From assembly GCA_021292165.1 (NCBI GenBank), contig CM037878.1:8176857-8240856 (forward strand): 64,000 nucleotides of DNA. The letters run 5' to 3'. Position numbers and translations under genes: made by a program. Below are positions 42,760 through 53,823 of the stretch, one piece after another. Under the pieces are notes generated by a model. It was not told where the DNA came from and searched no databases. It saw only the letters and a list, made by a program, of their open reading frames with translations. Numbering within the stretch: the stretch's first letter is position 1; every line of letters starts with the position of its first letter. The stretch is from Shinisaurus crocodilurus. Taxonomy: Eukaryota > Chordata > Lepidosauria > Squamata > Shinisauridae.

Positions 42760-43577
42760 CTAAATGTTCAATATTATTATTTCTTTGGCAAACTACTAAT
42801 GAGAACAAAGCCACCACCATTGAGGGATCCATTTTTAAAGTGGGAGGGAGTGTTGTGGAATCAAGTCAACTGCAAGCTGGGCACTTTTGTTATGTTTTGA
42901 TATGCAATGTTTTTGATACATTGGCTGTTGCAAGCAGTTCTGTTTATGTCTGGAGCCAGGAGCATGTTGTTGTTAAACATGTTGTCTTTAAAACAAGGAG
43001 TTTCCTGCACAATGGGGAAAGTAGGCTGAAAGTTATGTTTGACTGAAATAATAATTGCATATTCCTCCCTGGTTTACCCCTTCCTACCATTTGTTGTCAT
43101 CTCTATAATATTACCATACATTTTAGACTGTAAGCTCTTTGGGGCAGGGAACTGTTCTCTTATACTCGGTAAAGCACCGTGCACATTGATGGTACAATAA
43201 TAATAATGACAACAACTGCAATCACCAGCATCATCATGGGTCTACTCTGGAGATCAAAGTGGCTTCAGAGTGGTCAGAGCCCTTAAACGGTTATTAGAGC
43301 ATCCTGGGGTGGGTGACCAACCATACCCTTGGCCACGCCCTCATGTTGGCTGGCCACACCCTCTTGATCACACCTTCATGTTGCTTAACCAGACCTCTTA
43401 CAAATTCACACATGTGTGTCCCTATTTTCACCCATGAAATGTTGGAGGGTCTGGATGGACCCTTGGTCTGATCCAGCAGGCAGGGCTCTTCTGATGTCCT
43501 TTTGTACAGTCTTCCTGCTCCCCTTGAAAACTTTGTGATTGTGAAGCCAGTTCAGTTGCCTATAGATTTTGCTGCGA
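42760..43577. other. No gene; possible old repeat debris
   Basis: Text near 43115-43215 (TTTTAGACTGTAAGCTCTTT, then GGGGCAGGGAACTGT) resembles a LINE/SINE 3' UTR. The rest is unassigned. Confidence 0.4.
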
Positions 43578-43733
43578 GGCTATTCAGGCGGGAATATGGG
43601 GGTGGGTTAAGATTTTAAAATTTTATACTGTTTTAAATGTATTTTATATTTTATTTATCATGTTGTACATCGCCCAGAGTGGCCGGTTTGCCGGTCAGAT
43701 GGGCGATTCATAAATACAACAAATAAATAAATA
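43578..43733 (+). mobile_element. L2-type 3' UTR and tail
   Basis: GGCTATTCAGGCGGGAATAT to TAAA repeats, the same as the 3' end of the copy at 25.7-25.86 kb. Confidence 0.85.
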
Positions 43734-43739
43734 AGCAGG

Positions 43740-45080
43740 GAAGGTATAAAACAGTGTAGTTAGCTCTGGAATGCACGCTATTGTAGAAAACCAGTTAGAC
43801 ATGCCATTGCAACTTGCACAGATTAAAGATTGAGGGAGGGAGGGAGAGCCTCACCATGCATACTTGCTATATGAACAGTCTCAAAAAGCATGTACAACAT
43901 AATGGAAAGATCCTGCTCCTGACCATAAGCCTCCAATGGCTTTCAGATGGTGTGGCAGGGGAGCCTGGATTTTCTCAGTGAAAAGACAAGTCAAGTAATG
44001 GACATGCTTCTCTGCTGCTTCCCGTTTAACACTTAACAGGCAACGGAGAAGGGGGTGTTGGGTTTGTTTTACGGTGTACTACTCCCCAAGAGGATGTAAC
44101 CCATGTGAACTTAGTAGATACTAGAACATGCACTGAATTGTTGTCAGCAATATCCAGGGTTTCTTTAGAATAAATACTGATGTGACAAGGGCTCCTGAAA
44201 ATTTGGAAACCACTGTAAGGAGAAGACATGATCCAGCCAAAGTGAAACACATAGGAATCCCCCTGATTATTTTTTATGGAAGAGCTAAGCACATGCTTAA
44301 GTGTAGAAACCAGACAGGTCGCCCTGCATATCTCTTACAGAACTGCCTTGTGCATTTTTGTTTGGTTTTTATGAATGCAGCCATAGAATTCTACCAGCCT
44401 CAAATCCATTGATTGATTGATTGATTGATTTTTTTGCTGCCTTTTAGTTTTCTCTCTCTTGGCTCCTGTCGGATAAGCTGGTATCTCTTCTTAGTCAAGG
44501 ACACCTGGGAGAAGGCCAGCGCATCTAAGGACTCAAGACGTCCTTGGTGAAGCGTGATAAGCACTGGCCAAGGGGCTCATCACAGCAATGCAGAAGGCAA
44601 GGCAGGCTCAGCTTGCAAAGAATTCTGTTAGGATTGTGACACAGAGAAGAGTTCCTTCACCCTTGTGGTTGAGTTCAGCTAGTTCGTTCGTTCCTTCCTT
44701 CCTTCCTCCTTTCTTCGTGCACCACTTTGTGTTAATGCAGCCCAAGAGGGTTCAGTTATGCACACAGAGGTGACCCTGCCATGATGGGTGCCACTAAAGG
44801 CAGCAAAGTGGGTGACACACAGATCTGCCACATCACGCATGCCCCCACTGAAATGAATGCGCAAAAAAAGGGGGGGTTGTTTGGATTACGCACATGCTTG
44901 AATCTCACATGTCTGGCCCTTCTCCACACACATGATCATTTTGGCCTTGGCTGGATAAACACCCCCACCCCACTGCAACACTTCCCAAACAGTTTGTTTA
45001 ACCATTCACCACAAATCGATAATGATTTAATCTGGGCTTTCAAATAGCCACTCACTTACATAGTTACCAGGAAAGGGAAA
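43740..45080. other. No recognisable gene
   Basis: Contains a TTGA run at 44408-44430 and TTCC repeats near 44690. Nothing else is assigned. Confidence 0.4.
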
Positions 45081-45084
45081 CATT

Positions 45085-45260
45085 TCATAGATTCATAATA
45101 GAGTTGGAAGGAGCCTACAAGGCTATCGAGTCCAACCCCCCGCTCAATGCAGGAAACTAGAGGAGGGGTATTACTCCCATCCAAGTAATAACCAGGCCTG
45201 ACCCTGCTTAGCTTTCCACGCTCAGACAAGCTGAGCCAGCGTGAGCCACAGGCCTGTACA
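45085..45260 (-). mobile_element. 5S rRNA-headed SINE with CR1-like tail, copy 1
   Basis: On the minus strand the head contains AAGCTAAGCAGGGTCAGGCC (5S A-box region) and TTACTTGGATGGGAG (5S C-box region). The text then switches to TTTCCTGCATTGAGCGGGG and GGTTGGACTCGATAGCC, a CR1-type 3' end. Two more copies lie at 53824 and 58025 with the same junction, so this is a family, not a chance chimera. Confidence 0.85.
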
Positions 45261-45672
45261 AATATTGACTTGTTTAAGCCACAAATGGCATGTATGGACA
45301 GGTTGGGCAAATAATTCTTTTTTTTAAAAAAAAAAGCTAGTCATGGTTTGGACTGATCTGCAAGGTGAGTTCAAGGCAGGGGTGCATAACCTTTTCGAAC
45401 TCAAGAGCCAGGAGTGATCAGGGGTCACGCGCACACACACAGACACGCACGTACACAGATCCCAGTGATCCTGATACAAATTGCTCTTTCCTTGTTGGCG
45501 CTTTACCAGAGAGGAAAGAGTGATCAATATCAGGACAGGATCGCTGGGGAAGGGAATGCAGAAGAGGGTCAAGGCACTCATGGGGGGGGGGGCACAACTA
45601 AGGTCTGGAGGGCACATGCGGCCTCCGGGTTGTGCACCCCTGGTCTAAAGAAATGTTGCCATTCCTTTAGCT

Positions 45673-45783
45673 CAGTGTTCTCCAACCTTGGGTCCCCAGA
45701 TGTTTTTGGCCTACAACTCCCAGCATGCCCCAGCCAGAGTTGTAGGCCAAAAACATCTGGGGACCCAAGGTTGGAGAACACTG
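45673..45783. mobile_element. Family A MITE, loop-deleted
   Basis: Both ends are intact and the hairpin centre is lost (GCCCCAGCCAGAGTTGTAGG). Flanks match poorly. Confidence 0.85.
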
Positions 45784-45959
45784 CTTACCAAATCTCTTCC
45801 AGTATTTGACAGCATACTTATCATCTCTCCCATGTTTCCATTCCCAAGATTTGCACCTGAATTCTTTGGGAGAAACCCTTTCTCTCTCTCTCTCTCAAGC
45901 AATATGTTAGAAGGTCCAGCCCGTGCTAACTTACCAGGTCACCATTTTCTGTGTTGATT

Positions 45960-47020
45960 GGAAAGGTTTGCTGGGTGATCATGCTCTTCCAAGCTCATCG
46001 GAGATTTTTCCTTCCCCCCCCCCAACTAAAATAAAGTAGGTGGAAAGATCAACAATATTTCTGAGCCGCATTGAGACGAACTCAGCTGTTACAGGGCAGA
46101 GGTACAGTGCAGCCAGCCACCTCTTCTCTGGCAGCAAAAATCCATTTTTCTGACCCTCCCTGCTTTCATGTCAGGAAGTTAGTATCTTATACATGACAAA
46201 CCCATAATTTCAAAACCGTCGGTAGTCCTCCACGTGCTTAATACATGCGATCTAACTGTCCCCTTCTGCCCCTATTTCTGCCATTTTGGGGGTGCCTTGC
46301 AAAAAGATTTTGTTAGTGGTATGAGTTGCTAACATATTGCCATTGTTCTGGATTCAGTTCCTTCCCCGGGGGTCTCTAAAAGTTAAACCTCTGAGTGGAT
46401 GAGAGGACGCATCTTGTCTCTAGCACATATGTAAGTAAGTAAATTCCCAAGGCTTCCCCATGTTCTTAACAGTGGTGTGTCAGGCAGAAATCCAACAGGC
46501 ACAGCTTTCCTCATCAACCCATCTTCCTGCAGCAACTACTGAATGACTGTCACCTTAGCTTTTTGGCCATGTGCAGGTTGCAGGGTAAACTCCAGAACTT
46601 GGGTGACATATATTTGTCTCTGCCATGAACCCCAGGAGGAATGTCTGAACCATAGATCCATGTGGCTTCATGAGAGCTACACTCTCTACTCATTTCAGGG
46701 ATGACAGAGACCTTCTGTGCTCATACTGTTAAAGGTGTGGCTCTGTGTTCTGACTGACATCCTATTCCATAGGTCAGAAATACCCATGTGAATGTCCTTT
46801 GTGTTGACTAGCCTTTGGAACAATGACTGAATCTTAGATATTAGTGCTGGTATTCAAAGGCATAGGCCCCGGCTGAACATGTGTTTGTAGGTGCATTGCC
46901 TGCTCTTGCAGAAGGGTTGACTAGATCACCCTCTGAGTTCCTTGCAACTCTCTGATCTTAATGATTGTGCCAATATGCACCAACATCCATTCCCAAAAAT
47001 GTCAAATGCAACCATTGTGT
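45960..47020. other. Unique-looking sequence, no gene found
   Basis: About 1 kb free of recognised repeats, one of the longest such stretches here. No frame with a convincing motif or splice pair was found. Confidence 0.45.
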
Positions 47021-47024
47021 AAGC

Positions 47025-47147
47025 CAGCCTTCACCAACCAAGCACCCTCTGGATGTGATGGACTGCAAGTCCCATCTTCCCCAGCCGGCATGGCCAATGG
47101 GAGTTGTAGTCCAACACATCTGGAAGGCACTATGTTGGGGAGGGCTG
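47025..47147. mobile_element. hAT-like palindromic MITE (family B)
   Basis: Ends CAGCCTTCACCAACC and the complement of GTTGGGGAGGGCTG. The target duplications GTGTAAGC and GTATAGGC match 6 of 8. Confidence 0.8.
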
Positions 47148-47216
47148 GTATAGGCAGAGCCTCCAAATACCACCAGCAGAGGCTTGAGAAGCTTAGGATT
47201 ACTGTTTTTACTATGC

Positions 47217-47300
47217 CAGGGTGGCCTAGTGGTTAGAGTGTTGGACTGGGACTCAGGAGATCCAGGTTCTAGTCCCCGCTCGGCCATGAAACTCACTCAC
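47217..47300 (+). mobile_element. tRNA-headed SINE, truncated
   Basis: AGGGTGGCCTAGTGGTTAGA, then GGTTCTAGTCCCCGCTCGG and CATGAAACTCACT. Same head as at 8637. Confidence 0.75.
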
Positions 47301-47422
47301 GAGGCAGCAGGTGCTGGGTGGGGCAGGGAGCAGCAGCACGATGCTCGTGGACTGAGCTGTGTGTGCTATTTGGCCTGCCTTGTGCCTCCTAAGGTAGCCA
47401 GCTGCCCCCAGGTGCAGTACAG

Positions 47423-47973
47423 CAGGGGTCCCCCAACCCCTGGGCCGTGAACTGTTACCGGTCCGTGGCCTCTTAAGAACCGGGCTGCACGGCGCACGGC
47501 CGCCGCAGCACCCAGTTTTACCAAAATGCTCGTTGGGGGGGCGAGCAGAGGGACGAGTGGGGGGGGTGCTTGCTGGAGCTCGCGAGCACCCCGAGAGCCA
47601 GGGGGTGCTTGCGGCGCGTCCTGGCGGGTGGCGCGTCCTGGTGGGCGGCACGTCCCGGCGGGCGGCGCGCACCGCGCCTGGCCGCCATGCCGCTGCGCCA
47701 CACGACAAGCACCCCGTCCTGGCTCTCGGGGTGCTCGCAAGCTCCAGTGAGCACCCCCCACCGCTCGTCCCTCTGCTCGCACCTCCCCGATGAGCATTTT
47801 GGTAAAGCCGGAAGTGACGCGACGGGTCTCCTGTCGTGTCACTTCCTGGTCCTCCAGCGCTGCTGCCTGGGCCGTACCGCATGTGAGCGGTGGGCAGCCC
47901 CCCCCCCCCCGGTCCGTGGAAAAATTTATTCCACGGACCCGGTCCCTGGTCCCAAAAAGGTTGGGGACTGCTG
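47423..47973. mobile_element. GC-rich non-autonomous hAT, 551 bp
   Basis: Ends CAGGGGTCCCCCAACCCC and (complement) CAGCAGTCCCCAACCTTTTT. The target duplications are CAGTACAG and CAGTAGAG (7 of 8). The terminal text GGTCCGTGG and the CCACGGACCGG relatives match a vertebrate hAT group I associate with Tip100/Zaphod-like elements. Internal long frames on both strands reflect CpG-rich inverted repeats, not genes. Confidence 0.85.
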
Positions 47974-48240
47974 CAGTAGAGGATACACGGAACATCACCA
48001 GCATTGAACTGAGATTTAGCTGCCTGTTCGGTCAGCTTCTGTACCTGAAATGGGAGAGGGGTGCCATCCTAGCATTGCCTCAGGCAGCAAAATGGCTTGG
48101 GACGGCCCTAACGTTTTGAATAAGTAAATTCATGAAGATTGGCCTCCCCCTTTTCTAATGCATGCATGTTTTTCTAAAGCATAGCCAAAAGACAGCTCTG
48201 AACAGGAAGGCCTTCTTCATCCCTATATAATACTCTACAC

Positions 48241-48340
48241 CAGGGCTCGCCAACCTTGGGTCCCCAGATGTTTTTTGGCCTACAACATGCTGGAAGTTGT
48301 AGGCCAAAAACATCTGGGGTCCCAAGATTGGAGAACACTG
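48241..48340. mobile_element. Family A MITE, loop-deleted
   Basis: The target duplication CTCTACAC is perfect (48233-48240 and 48341-48348). The arms are shortened to TGGCCTACAACATGCTGG. Confidence 0.95.
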
Positions 48341-48563
48341 CTCTACACTATATACTCTACTTAAACGATGTAGCGCTGGGGAAACCAGAAGTCCGTTCTT
48401 AAGTATGGGTTGTCTGTAAGTCGGGTGTTCTTAACTCTTGGGGTCCCAAGATTGGAGAACACTGCTCTACACTATATACTCTACTTAAACGATGTAGCGC
48501 TGGGGAAACCAGAAGTCCGTTCTTAAGTATGGGTTGTCTGTAAGTCGGGTGTTCTTAACTCGG
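48316..48563. repeat. 124-bp tandem duplication
   Basis: Units 48316-48439 and 48440-48563 are identical for about 122 bp. Each contains the MITE right end, its target duplication and part of a TA-flanked repeat ending GGGGACTG/TA at 48569-48571. The junction has GGGG microhomology. Confidence 0.95.
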
Positions 48564-48784
48564 GGACTGTACCTGATCACATGATTGAATGATTGCTAGT
48601 TCATCGTTTTAGACCCATCTACATGTTGCTCAAAAGGAGCTGGTAGATGTGATAGTGTTCTGGGCAATAACAGTTCAGCTTCAGGCTGAACTATTGACAA
48701 GGTGATATTGAAAAGATGCTTGGACAGGTTCGTGCAACCACTTCCGTACTGGATCCTTGACCCTCTTGGCTTATAAAAACTAGC

Positions 48785-49047
48785 AGGGAGGGAACGGCTG
48801 GCTGGGCCAGAGAGGTGATCAATGCCTCCTTGCGAGAGGGAGTGGTCCCATGCCACCTGAAACAGGCGGTGGTGAGGCCACTCCTGAAGAAATCCTCTCT
48901 GGACCCGGAGGATCTTAACAACTTTAGGCCGGTGGCAAATGTTCCTTTCCTGGGCAAGGTCTTTGAGCGGGTGGTGGCCAACCTGCTCCAGGTACTTTTG
49001 GATGAGATTGATTATCTGGATCCATTTCGGTCAGGGTTCAGGCCAGG
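48785..49047 (+). mobile_element. L2 RT N-terminal fragment
   Basis: Encodes LKQAVVRPLLKKSSLDPEDL then NNFRPVANVPFLGKVFERVV and DYLDPFRSGFRPG. It breaks off just before RT motif A. Confidence 0.85.
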
Positions 49048-49058
49048 CTCTCCCTTCC

Positions 49059-49485
49059 TGTGAGGGGTTGTTGGGAACACAGGGTGCTTTGGAACAAGGT
49101 TCATCCTCCAAGCGGCGGCTGGAGTAAGCTGTTCTCATCCCCGGATCGGCCGACCCGGAGCCAGGCTGAAATTGACTAGCGTAAAGTCTTTAGTCTAAGG
49201 TAACTGACTAATCCCAATGCGCTAGCCTGGGAGCCTGTTTCATTGATAAACGTAGAGGTCACCAGGTTGTGTTGACATTATAGTATTCCTAGAAAGCTGT
49301 TAGTTCCGCTCCGTATCTTGTGTAAATAAATAAAGCCTTATTTGGTCATTTAAAGGGCTCTAGTTTCCTCTTGTGTACGCAAACCTCCTAGTCGGTTTCA
49401 CTTGCTTGTAGGGGCTGTAACTCAGTGCCGGTTAACCCGTTAAGCTCCGAACTCACGCATAGGACCCAGGTGCTGGTCCTTCACA
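49059..49485 (+). mobile_element. Probable solo LTR, 427 bp
   Basis: Begins TGTGAGGGGTTG and ends GGTCCTTCACA (TG..CA with TGTGA-GG inverted ends). AATAAATAAA lies at about 49325-49334, followed by GCCTTATTTGG. It sits between an L2 RT piece and an L2 3' UTR (49486-49560). No matching target duplication was found, so the call is tentative. Confidence 0.5.
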
Positions 49486-49559
49486 GTATTATATTATATT
49501 TTATGAATTGTTGTAAATCAACCAGAGCGCCTCAGCTGTGGGGTGGTATAGAAATAAAA

Positions 49560-49850
49560 TACATAGAATCACAGAATCATAGAACAGTAGAGTTGGAAGG
49601 CCATCGAGTCCAACCCCCTGCTCAGTGCAGGAATCCAGGTCAAAGCATCCCTGACAGATGGCTGTCCAGCTGCACCTTGAATGCCTCCAGAGTGGGAGAG
49701 CCCACCACCTCCCTAGGTCGTTGGTTCCATTGTCTTATTGCTCTAACAGCCTGGAAATTTTTCCTGATGTTCAGGTGGTATCTAGATTCCTGTAACTTGA
49801 GCCCATTATTCCGTGTCTTGCAAACTGGGATGATCGAGAAGATATCAAAC
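49560..49850 (-). mobile_element. CR1 3' end, minus strand
   Basis: ATAGAATCACAGAATCATAG at the 3' tail, then the complement of the ORF2 C-terminus (RQWNQRPREVVGSPTLEAF). Facing a plus-strand CR1 copy at 49960. Confidence 0.85.
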
Positions 49851-49959
49851 TCACATAAAAAGAGAGAAAACACCTGCTGGTTGGTCATGTATGCATTCAT
49901 TCCTAGGCTGCCCTTCAGTATAAATATTTCCTGGACAGCTTGCATGTTAAAATCCACAC

Positions 49960-50335
49960 TTTTAAGAAGGATGCAGAGAAACTGGAAAAGGTTCAGGGGA
50001 GGGCAACCAAGATGATCAGGGGACTGGGAACAAAGCCCTTTGAGGAAAGAGACTGAAGGAACTGGGCATGTATAGCCTTCAGAAGAGAAGACTGAGGGGA
50101 GACATGATGATAGCGCTCTTCAAGGACTGGAAAGGTTGCCACACAGAGGAGGGCCAGGATCTCTTCTCCATCATCCCAGAGTGCAGGACACGGAATAATA
50201 GGCTCAAGTTACAGGAAGCCAGATTCCGCCTGGACATCAGGAAAAATATCCTGACTGTTAGAGCAATAAGACAATGGAACCAACGACCTAGGGAGGAGGT
50301 GGGCTCTCCCACACTGGAGGATTCTATGAAATCAT
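49960..50335 (+). mobile_element. CR1 ORF2 C-terminal fragment, plus strand
   Basis: Encodes SLQKRRLRGDMMIALF, CHTEEGQDLFSIIPECRTRN, LDIRKNILTVRAIRQWNQRP. Together with the minus-strand copy it forms a head-on pair of CR1 ends about 100 bp apart. Confidence 0.85.
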
Positions 50336-50814
50336 AAAACGAAACAGACACTATTACAGTACTTGAATTAGCAGATCACACGGTTATATATGGCCTGTAG
50401 GACTCACTTCATACAGGCTAATCCTACGCAGGGGCCTGTGCAGAGGAGACAGAACAGAAACACTGATGTGATGTTATATATAGAAGGGTGGGGAGAGAGA
50501 GAGAGATGTTTTTCTCTAAAAAGTTTTTTTTTTTTTTAAAGGGAAGAGAAACAAAGCAGCAGCTTGAAAGGTTAAACAATTAAGTAGGGATTTTCCTGTT
50601 CTCTCGGTCTAATGCTATAACTACTATTTACTGTTTCATTGTGGTGGCTTATGCTGTCTACCAGGTGGTTTCCACAAGAAATATGGGAGGTCTGGGCTTT
50701 AAGGGCCTCACATTTGTACGGTGATGGTGGTTCAGGCGAGGCCCAATGCGGGACCCATTTCAATCGAGTTTTAGGCCTGGTTTCAGGATGGTCACCTTGT
50801 GGGATGACCTTTGC

Positions 50815-51050
50815 TGAGAGAGAGAGTCAGGGAAAATGTGTCTCTGTTGGTTCTCCTAGACCTGTCAGTGGCTTTTAATACCACCAGCCACGGTATCTTT
50901 CTGAACTGGGCTGTCCGACTCTGAACTGGCACCTGGAGGCACTGTTTTACAGAAGTTCTGCTCCAATATGGACGGTTGGTTCTAGAACTGATGTTTTCAG
51001 GAAGGGAGCCTGAGGAAATGCGGCAAATAGTGATGACAAGAAATGAAGTT
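50815..51050 (+). mobile_element. L2 RT motif A fragment, decayed
   Basis: GTGTCTCTGTTGGTTCTCCT, then CTAGACCTGTCAGTGGCTTT corresponds to LLDLSAAF of the copy at 29.9 kb. Frameshifts and internal deletions are present. Confidence 0.65.
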
Positions 51051-51213
51051 CTCAAATGACGTTGTTATTGACAAATTGATAGCTAATAAGTCACCGGGCC
51101 CAGATGGTATCCAACCTAGAGTTCTTAAAGAACTCCAATGTGAAACTGCTGATCAATGTAATGCCAATTTTTAAAAATGGGATCGGGGGGGGGGATCTGG
51201 GAAATTTAGCTTA

Positions 51214-52245
51214 CAGGACCGGTGCAAGGCAGTTTGGCGCCCTAGGCAAAATTATATTTCGCGCGCCCCCCCTCGTGCCGAGAAACGCCTGCTCGCCCAG
51301 CGCCCCCCACCCCACCCTGGCCCCGCCACCGGGGCCAGCAGCCCTCCGCGGGCCTGGCGGTAGCGGCGGCACCTCCAGCACCCATTTCCAGGCAGCCGCT
51401 TTCCCCGCTGCCAAGCCAGCCTCGCCAACCGTACCCACCGCGCGGAGGCTCCGCGCTCCGGTCGCCGCCGCCACGCGCGCCCCTGACCCGGCCTAGCTCA
51501 GGAAGAGGTGCCCCCCACCAAGGAAAGCCGAGCGCGGCCCCAGTGATTCCCTAACGCGGTGTGTGTGTGTGTGTGTGGAGAGTAAGTCCGATTGATTTGA
51601 AGGGGTCCTTCTTATAAAGAAAAATATTCAGGATGGCAGCTTGAGGCACACACCTAACTTTACAGTCATGCCTTGGATTGAGAGCATAATTCGTTCCGGA
51701 AACGTGCTTGTAATCCAAAACACTCTTATATCAAAACGAAATCCCCCCCAAAAAAATTGTACAGAGATTTTTAATTTAAGCCATACTACAGTACTTGTAT
51801 TGCAAGACGTTGCTTGTATATCAAGTAAAAAATAAATAAATAAATATTTAAAATTTTGCTTGTCTTGCAAAACGCTCTCAAACCAAGTTACTTGCAATCC
51901 AAGGTATTACTGTACTTGGATCTTGTCTCAAACGCCTTTCTAAAATCTCCCTCAAAACTTTAGTATCCCTCCCACCTTGTCCTCCCCCCTCCATCTCTTT
52001 CTCTCTCTCTCTCTGACCTGGTGGTGCCTTTGTCGCCCATGGCCGGTGGCGTCTCCGCGGCTGCCCCGCCCGGCCGCCTCGCCGACAGATCCGGGCTCCA
52101 CGAGCGGCAGGCGGGCAGCGCGTCGCCCAGCAGTACCGGGGGCGGCGAGGAAGAGTTGGCTGGCAGGAGCGGAGCGTTTCTGCGCCCACTTTAGCCACAC
52201 GCCCTAGGCAGCCGCCTAGTTTGCCTAGCGGTAGCTCCGGCCCTG
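51214..52245. mobile_element. GC-rich hAT-like MITE, 1032 bp including a Tigger-like MITE
   Basis: Ends CAGGACCGGTGCAAGGCAG and (complement) CAGGGCCGGAGCTACCGC, the same family as 19455-19913 in reverse. The target duplication TTAGCTTA is perfect (51206-51213 and 52246-52253). The nested MITE lies at 51663-51912. Confidence 0.95.
51663..51912. mobile_element. Tigger-like MITE
   Basis: TA at 51661-51662 and 51913-51914. The fourth copy of the family in this window. Confidence 0.9.
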
Positions 52246-52316
52246 TTAGCTTAACGTCTGTTCGGGGTGAATTGGTTGAAAGCATTATTAACAATAAAAT
52301 CAGTAAGCATATAGAA

Positions 52317-52388
52317 CAGTGTTCTCCAACCTTGGGTCCCTAGATGTTTTTGGCCTACAACTCCCAGCATGCCCCAGCCAGCTACGCT
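52317..52388. mobile_element. Left half of a family A MITE
   Basis: CAGTGTTCTCCAACC through GCCAGCTACGCTG. The right arm is missing. Confidence 0.85.
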
Positions 52389-52619
52389 GCTTTAAATAAC
52401 GTTTAACATCCCTGGAAACATGTACTCCATTTCAAAATGGGACTCTTACTAGCATAGTTATTTTGATTTACTTAGATGTGGGCTTGAAAAACCATTATTG
52501 TGCATAGATGAGATTTTCCATTTTACTTTTATATATGCTGATCAGATTTTATGCAGTTCAAATATTACTTGCTAACATTTTGTTAACAAGTCCTAAATTA
52601 AACACCTTTTCAAGACAGT

Positions 52620-53200
52620 AGTTTCTAGTCTTGAAGTTGCTGCTTGACACTCTTTGTCTGTTAGTGTATAGAAGCGCCCTGTTGGGCAACAAGGATCAGC
52701 TTTTGTCAAAACATCTGAAGATGGTATCTATAGGACATCTTGTTTATCTGGATACTAAATGATTTTGCTGGTCCAGCTGGATGAAGAAAGCTCACTAACA
52801 CTTCTGCTCTCTGATCATCTGTTTGTAAAACACAACCTAACCACCATTGTGAGATATAAATGCATGTAACAAATCCTCGTATTTCTTGAAATTCCAGGTC
52901 TCCTTCTTTAATAGTCACTGTCTCTTTTCTGGATTCACATTGAAATGAATATCTTTTAGTAGCAACAGTGTGTTTTGTTAATGGAATTACAGCATGAATT
53001 TTCGGTGTCCCAGGAATCGTCCTGAATTCTTGAAGCGATATTTCAGAAGCTTTTCTTCCAGTTCATAATCTTTACTTGTGGTGTATTGAAATGCAACCTG
53101 TGTGATGTTCTCCTTCGCCCAATCAAAGAGCTGACGAGGGGTCATGATTTGTTTTTCATGCGGATGCTGCAAACTTGCTCGAGCAGCTAACTTTTTCACA
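52620..53200 (-). pseudogene. Decayed gene of an unnamed WWLGCVL/FLHP family
   Basis: The minus strand, in order: PRQLFDWAKENITQVAFQYT, YELEEKLLKYRFKNSGRFLG, AVIPLTKHTVATKRY, GFVTCIYISQWWLGCVLQ, AEVLVSFLHPAGPAKSF, then in a shifted frame DVL.IPSSDVLTKADPC and TGRFYTLTDKECQAAT. At least one stop and one frameshift interrupt it. I have a general memory of similar proteins encoded in many copies in fish and cnidarians, probably transposon-associated, but cannot name the family. The GACTCG hAT fragment at 53208 lies at its 5' edge. Confidence 0.5.
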
Positions 53201-53207
53201 GTGCCAC

Positions 53208-53361
53208 CAGGGATGGGGACTCGGACTCGAGGACTCGACTCATGAGTCGGACTGAGTCCCCCCTCTGACTCGACTCGGACTCGAGTCCCAATATTTTTAA
53301 TGGGACTCGAGACTCAACTCGGGACTCGAGACCAAGGACTCGTCAACATCCCTGGGCTGTT
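53208..53361. mobile_element. End fragment of the GACTCG hAT
   Basis: It matches 23989-24142 almost exactly, from CAGGGATGGGGACTCGG through CAACATCCCTGGGCTGTT. The other end and the right target duplication are absent. Confidence 0.85.
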
Positions 53362-53389
53362 ACCAAATTACCGGTAAGACTTTTCCCTC

Positions 53390-53560
53390 TTCCAGCAGGC
53401 ATTTAATCTTTAAACGGTTGCTCTGATTATTAACTTTACTAGTGGCTCATTAATATTTTTAAATATTGATAATGTTTTAACATTTTGATATTTTAATTGC
53501 TGTGTTTGTTGTTTTGGGTTTTTGGGCGGTATATAAGTTAACAAACAAACAAATAAATAA
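53390..53560 (+). mobile_element. LINE-type 3' UTR fragment
   Basis: AT-rich text ending TTTGGGCGGTATATAAGTTA and AAAT repeats, as in LINE or SINE 3' ends. Confidence 0.45.
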
Positions 53561-53823
53561 ATTGGAAGCAGTAAGGGAGAGGCTGTTTCCAATCCATTGC
53601 TCCTCAGCAATATGCTTTTGTCATCAGTGCACTATCAAAGGAATGTAGGATGAAGCACATCTGTGCATTAGTCCAATATCATGATGAGCAGGTGCCGTGC
53701 TTGGGGACTCCTGGTTACTGCAGTGTGGGCCAGTGAGGCTACGCTGACAAGAAGTTACTAGTTCTCATTGTGGCACATTGATGCCATAAAAAGATGAGAG
53801 CCAGGGAAGGAGGGTTCATAGAT

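Larger units (their letters stand above)
51055..52316 (+). mobile_element. CR1 RT fragment split by a hAT
   Basis: 51055-51213 encodes DKLIANKSPGPDGIQPRVLK (RT fingers). After the hAT, 52246-52316 continues LTSVRGELVESIINNKISKH. The protein reads through once the insertion and one target duplication are removed. Confidence 0.85.

Noticed and set aside
47253..48007. Long overlapping frames on both strands as genes
   Set aside because: They lie within a delimited hAT with CpG-rich inverted repeats. Mirror-image frames on both strands are expected there.
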